From assembly GCA_903925445.1 (NCBI GenBank), contig CAIYFE010000255.1:1-15231 (forward strand): a stretch of 15,231 nucleotides of DNA. Direction: 5' to 3'. This document shows, piece after piece, positions 12,471 through 15,231 of the stretch. A model generated the notes under the pieces. That model was not told the origin of the DNA and searched no databases. It saw nothing but the letters and a program-made list of their open reading frames with translations. The position numbers and the translations under genes are program-made. The stretch comes from an uncultured Burkholderiales bacterium (GTDB lineage Bacteria > Pseudomonadota > Gammaproteobacteria > Burkholderiales > Burkholderiaceae_C). Position 1 is the stretch's first letter. Each line of letters starts with the position of its first letter.

Positions 12471-13820
12471 ATGTTTAAAAAAATCCTGATTGCCAACCGG
12501 GGCGAAATTGCCCTGCGCGTGCAACGTGCCTGCCGCGAGCTGGGCGTCCAAGCGGTGATGGTCTATTCAGAGGCCGACCGCGACGCCAAATATGTCAAAT
12601 TGGCCGACGAAGCCGTTTGCATTGGACCCGCGCCTTCAGCACAAAGCTACCTCAACATGCCCGCCATCATTGCTGCGGCGGAAGTGACGGATGCCGAGGC
12701 CATTCACCCAGGCTACGGCTTCTTGAGCGAAAACGCCGACTTTGCCGAGCGTGTTGAAAAAAGCGGATTTCAATTCATTGGCCCAACCGCCGAATCGATC
12801 CGCATCATGGGCGACAAGGTCTCGGCCAAGCAGGCCATGATCAAAGCGGGCGTGCCGTGCGTGCCTGGTTCGGAAGGTGAATTGCCCGATGACCCCGCAC
12901 AGATCAAACGCATTGCCAAAAGCGTGGGCTATCCCGTCATCATCAAGGCGGCTGGTGGCGGTGGCGGACGCGGCATGCGCGTGGTCCATACCGAGGCCGC
13001 GTTGATCAACGCGGTTCAAATGACCAAAGCCGAAGCGGGCACCGCCTTTGGCAATCCGGCGGTGTACATGGAGAAATTTCTCCAAAACCCACGCCACATC
13101 GAAATTCAAATCTTGGCCGACAAGCACAAGAACGCGGTTTACTTGGGCGAGCGCGATTGCTCTATGCAGCGTCGCCACCAAAAAGTGATCGAAGAAGCGC
13201 CAGCGCCTGGCATTCCTCGCAAGCTGATCGAAAAAATTGGCGAGCGCTGCGCTGCGGCTTGTAAAAAGATTGGCTACCGCGGCGCGGGCACGTTTGAATT
13301 TTTGTACGAAAACGGCGAGTTTTATTTCATTGAAATGAACACCCGTGTGCAGGTTGAACACCCCGTGTCCGAGTACATCACTGGCGTGGACATTGTGAAA
13401 ACGCAAATCATGGTTGCTGCGGACATGAAATTGCCTTTCACCCAGCGCGATATTCAGATTCGAGGCCACTCCATCGAGTGCCGCATCAACGCGGAAGATC
13501 CCTTCAAGTTCATCCCCTCTCCGGGTCGCATCACCATGTGGCACGCACCGGGTGGTCCTGGCGTGCGGGTGGATTCGCACATTTACACCAACTATTTCGT
13601 GCCACCCAATTACGACTCGATGATCGGCAAAATCATCGTGCACGGCGACACTCGGGATGAAGCCCTTGCTCGCATGCGCACGGCGTTGGCCGAGACCTTG
13701 GTCGAGGGCATCAACACCAACATCCCGCTGCACCGCGAGTTGATGGTTGACGCCAAGTTCATCGCCGGTGGCACCAACATTCATTACTTGGAAGAGTGGC
13801 TCGCTGCTCACAAGCGCTGA
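12471..13820 (+). CDS. accC: Biotin carboxylase of acetyl-CoA carboxylase
   Basis: AccC uses ATP and bicarbonate to carboxylate the biotin on AccB. Its 449 residues equal the E. coli enzyme length. The N-terminal domain begins KKILIANRGEIALRVQRACR; HPGYGFLSENADFA follows; the ATP-grasp glycine loop is AAGGGGGRGMRVVH (about 160-173); ERDCSMQRRHQKVIEEAPAP and FIEMNTRVQVEHPVSEYITG (about 285-304) hold the metal- and bicarbonate-site residues. All key motifs are intact. It forms an operon with accB, and its TGA shares its last base with the prmA ATG (TGATG at 13818-13822), so prmA translation is likely coupled. Confidence 0.98.
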   Translation: MFKKILIANRGEIALRVQRACRELGVQAVMVYSEADRDAKYVKLADEAVCIGPAPSAQSYLNMPAIIAAAEVTDAEAIHPGYGFLSENADFAERVEKSGFQFIGPTAESIRIMGDKVSAKQAMIKAGVPCVPGSEGELPDDPAQIKRIAKSVGYPVIIKAAGGGGGRGMRVVHTEAALINAVQMTKAEAGTAFGNPAVYMEKFLQNPRHIEIQILADKHKNAVYLGERDCSMQRRHQKVIEEAPAPGIPRKLIEKIGERCAAACKKIGYRGAGTFEFLYENGEFYFIEMNTRVQVEHPVSEYITGVDIVKTQIMVAADMKLPFTQRDIQIRGHSIECRINAEDPFKFIPSPGRITMWHAPGGPGVRVDSHIYTNYFVPPNYDSMIGKIIVHGDTRDEALARMRTALAETLVEGINTNIPLHRELMVDAKFIAGGTNIHYLEEWLAAHKR

Positions 13821-14701
13821 TGTTTGAGTTGCGCCTGATGTGCCCGCAAGACCGCATCGAAGCGGTCAGCGATGCGCTCGACGCCCTGGACGCGTTGAGC
13901 CTCTCTGTCGAAGACGCGGATGCCCAAACCGATGCCGAGCAAGCCTTGTTTGGCGAGCCCGGCATGCCGCCACCGCAAGAAGGCTGGCAGCGTTCGCGTT
14001 TGGTGGCTTTGTTTGCCGATCAAGCGGCGGCGCAAGAGGCCGCCCAATTGCTGGCTGTGCAAGACTTCTTTGCGCCATGCCAAGTGTTGGGCGTGCAAGA
14101 GCTTGCCGATAAAGATTGGGTGCGGCTGACGCAATCGCAATTTGCGCCGGTAGACATCACGCTCGATTTTTGGATTGTTCCGACCTGGCACGAACCCCCT
14201 GCGCAAGCCCGACGCATCATCCGGCTCGATCCTGGTTTGGCCTTTGGCACGGGCACGCACCCAACCACCCGCATGTGTTTGCGCTGGATTGCCCAGCACG
14301 ACTTGAGCGGCCAACGCGTGCTCGATTACGGTTGTGGTTCTGGCATTTTGGCGATTGGCGCTGCCTTGCATGGTGCGGCGCACATTGACGCGGTAGACAT
14401 CGACGAAGCCGCCGTGACTTCGACCCAACTCAATGCGCAGGCCAACCATGTCCAGCTTCATGCGGGATTGCCTGATCAAGCGCAAGGAACTTACCAAACG
14501 GTATTGGCTAACATCTTGGCCACTCCCTTGAAAGTTCTGGCGCCTTTGTTGCGCGGACACGTGGCGCAAGGCGGGCATTTGGTTTTAGCGGGCATTCTTG
14601 AGCGACAAGCCCAAGAGTTGCAACAAGCCTATGCCCCGTATTGCCAACTGCAAGTCAGCGATGCCCAAGATGGCTGGATTTTGATGACTGCGAGCTGCTG
14701 A
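13820..14701 (+). CDS. prmA: Ribosomal protein L11 methyltransferase
   Basis: PrmA trimethylates lysines and the N-terminal amine of ribosomal protein L11 using S-adenosylmethionine. From ATG 13820 the protein has 293 residues, the same as E. coli PrmA, which supports this start over a GTG at 13796 lying inside accC. An N-terminal L11-recognition domain (MFELRLMCPQDRIEAVSDAL) leads to the methyltransferase domain with LDPGLAFGTGTHPTTRMCL (136-154), the SAM loop VLDYGCGSGILAIGA (167-181), acidic AVDIDEAAV and the catalytic-region NILATPLKVLAPLL (231-244). The gene is linked by one-base TGATG junctions both to accC upstream and to the zinc-ribbon gene downstream. Confidence 0.97.
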   Translation: MFELRLMCPQDRIEAVSDALDALDALSLSVEDADAQTDAEQALFGEPGMPPPQEGWQRSRLVALFADQAAAQEAAQLLAVQDFFAPCQVLGVQELADKDWVRLTQSQFAPVDITLDFWIVPTWHEPPAQARRIIRLDPGLAFGTGTHPTTRMCLRWIAQHDLSGQRVLDYGCGSGILAIGAALHGAAHIDAVDIDEAAVTSTQLNAQANHVQLHAGLPDQAQGTYQTVLANILATPLKVLAPLLRGHVAQGGHLVLAGILERQAQELQQAYAPYCQLQVSDAQDGWILMTASC

Positions 14702-15231
14702 TGTACGTCACCCATTGCCCCGAATGCGAAACCGCTTTCAAAGTCACCGACGAGCAATTGTCCTTGGCCAATGGATGGGTGCGTTGTGGGCGATGTGGCG
14801 CCGTGTTTGATGCGGTCCCAAGAATCAACCGGCCCAACCTCCAGCCCGAGCCGCTTGAGCATGAAGAACCTGTTGCACAAAATTTCTCTGCGCCTCAAGC
14901 AGTGACGCAAGCGACGCAGCCCGATGAGCGCATCTGGATGTTTGCTGCGGGGTTTTTGATCTTCACCTTGTGCTGGCAATTTATTTTGTTGCAGCGCGAC
15001 CGCATGGCGGCTGAAGAGCCGGCGTTGAAATCAACCTTGAGCGCCATGTGTGTTCCGTTTTTTTGCGAAGTCAATTGGCCGCGTCATTCGGACTACGTGA
15101 AAATTGAAAACACATCGTTCAACGAAAAAACAGGGGATGGTTTTGTCATGCAACTGCGGATCAAAAACACGCAGTTGTATCCGGTAGGAACACCCAATTT
15201 GGAGCTGACCTTGACCGACTTGCAAGATCAA
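14701..15231 (+). CDS. Zinc-ribbon and DUF3426 membrane protein (N-terminal part)
   Basis: The frame opens at ATG 14701, sharing its A with the prmA TGA, and stays open for 177 codons to the window edge; the end is missing. The N-terminus is an MJ0042-type zinc ribbon: CPEC (Cys6, Cys9) and CGRC (Cys29, Cys32) around TAFKVTDEQLSLANGWVR. A low-complexity Pro/Glu/Gln stretch follows (about 40-76), then one transmembrane helix (about 79-98, IWMFAAGFLIFTLCWQFILL), then the start of the DUF3426 domain outside the membrane (MQLRIKNTQLYPVGTPNLEL). Proteins with this architecture follow prmA in many beta- and gammaproteobacteria; their molecular function is not established. Confidence 0.92.
   Translation, partial: MYVTHCPECETAFKVTDEQLSLANGWVRCGRCGAVFDAVPRINRPNLQPEPLEHEEPVAQNFSAPQAVTQATQPDERIWMFAAGFLIFTLCWQFILLQRDRMAAEEPALKSTLSAMCVPFFCEVNWPRHSDYVKIENTSFNEKTGDGFVMQLRIKNTQLYPVGTPNLELTLTDLQDQ

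Noticed and set aside
12636..13811. Long minus-strand open frame (391 codons) opposite accC
   Set aside because: The accC frame is complete with every biotin carboxylase motif; the antisense translation is His/Arg/Val-rich filler with no family signature.
13796..13819. GTG-initiated extension of prmA inside accC
   Set aside because: The ATG at 13820 gives exactly the usual 293 residues and forms a typical TGATG coupled junction.

Overview
The window looks like a chromosomal core region of a betaproteobacterium, most likely order Burkholderiales, family Comamonadaceae. The evidence is the accB-accC-prmA-zinc-ribbon/DUF3426 gene order, the set of housekeeping proteins, and a moderately GC-rich coding style with very heavy use of TTG for leucine, as in Limnohabitans-like freshwater genera. 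The genus is an inference. There is no sign of phage, transposon, CRISPR or tRNA/rRNA genes. Every gene is ordinary chromosomal housekeeping, and the largest gap is about 190 bases.

Layout. Bases 1-174 hold the end of an unidentified plus-strand gene. It converges on a small bactofilin gene (187-522, minus) that has its own AT-rich promoter region. A tightly packed minus-strand operon then runs from 5446 down to 642: YqiA-type esterase, RNase II-family exoribonuclease, TonB-like protein, monofunctional peptidoglycan glycosyltransferase (mtgA) and Holliday junction resolvase (ruvC). Two of its junctions are 4-base stop/start overlaps. Divergent from it, rodA and tldD run on the plus strand (5492-8114).

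The most interesting stretch is 8115-8308, upstream of the DAHP synthase gene (8309-9424). It encodes a 22-codon peptide with six aromatic codons among seven consecutive residues (Phe-Tyr-Phe-Ala-Trp-Phe-Phe). An octamer in the end of that small ORF can pair with the left arm of a strong intrinsic terminator just before the DAHP synthase start. This is the architecture of ribosome-mediated transcription attenuation responding to charged Phe/Tyr/Trp tRNA, placed at the first step of the shikimate pathway.

The DAHP synthase gene ends exactly where the convergent mpl gene (9425-10810, murein tripeptide recycling ligase) ends, with no base between them. Divergent from mpl is a plus-strand series: a conserved 198-residue protein of unknown function, a TlpA-like thioredoxin, accB and accC (biotin carrier and biotin carboxylase of acetyl-CoA carboxylase), prmA (ribosomal protein L11 methyltransferase) and the start of a zinc-ribbon/DUF3426 membrane protein that runs off the window.

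Functionally the window mixes cell-wall growth and recycling (bactofilin, MtgA, RodA, Mpl), the entry steps of fatty-acid and aromatic amino-acid synthesis, and RNA/protein quality control (RNB exonuclease, TldD, PrmA). A second cross-cutting observation is that seven start codons are preceded, 6-9 bases upstream, by a -10-like hexamer instead of a clear Shine-Dalgarno sequence. This suggests leaderless or nearly leaderless transcripts.
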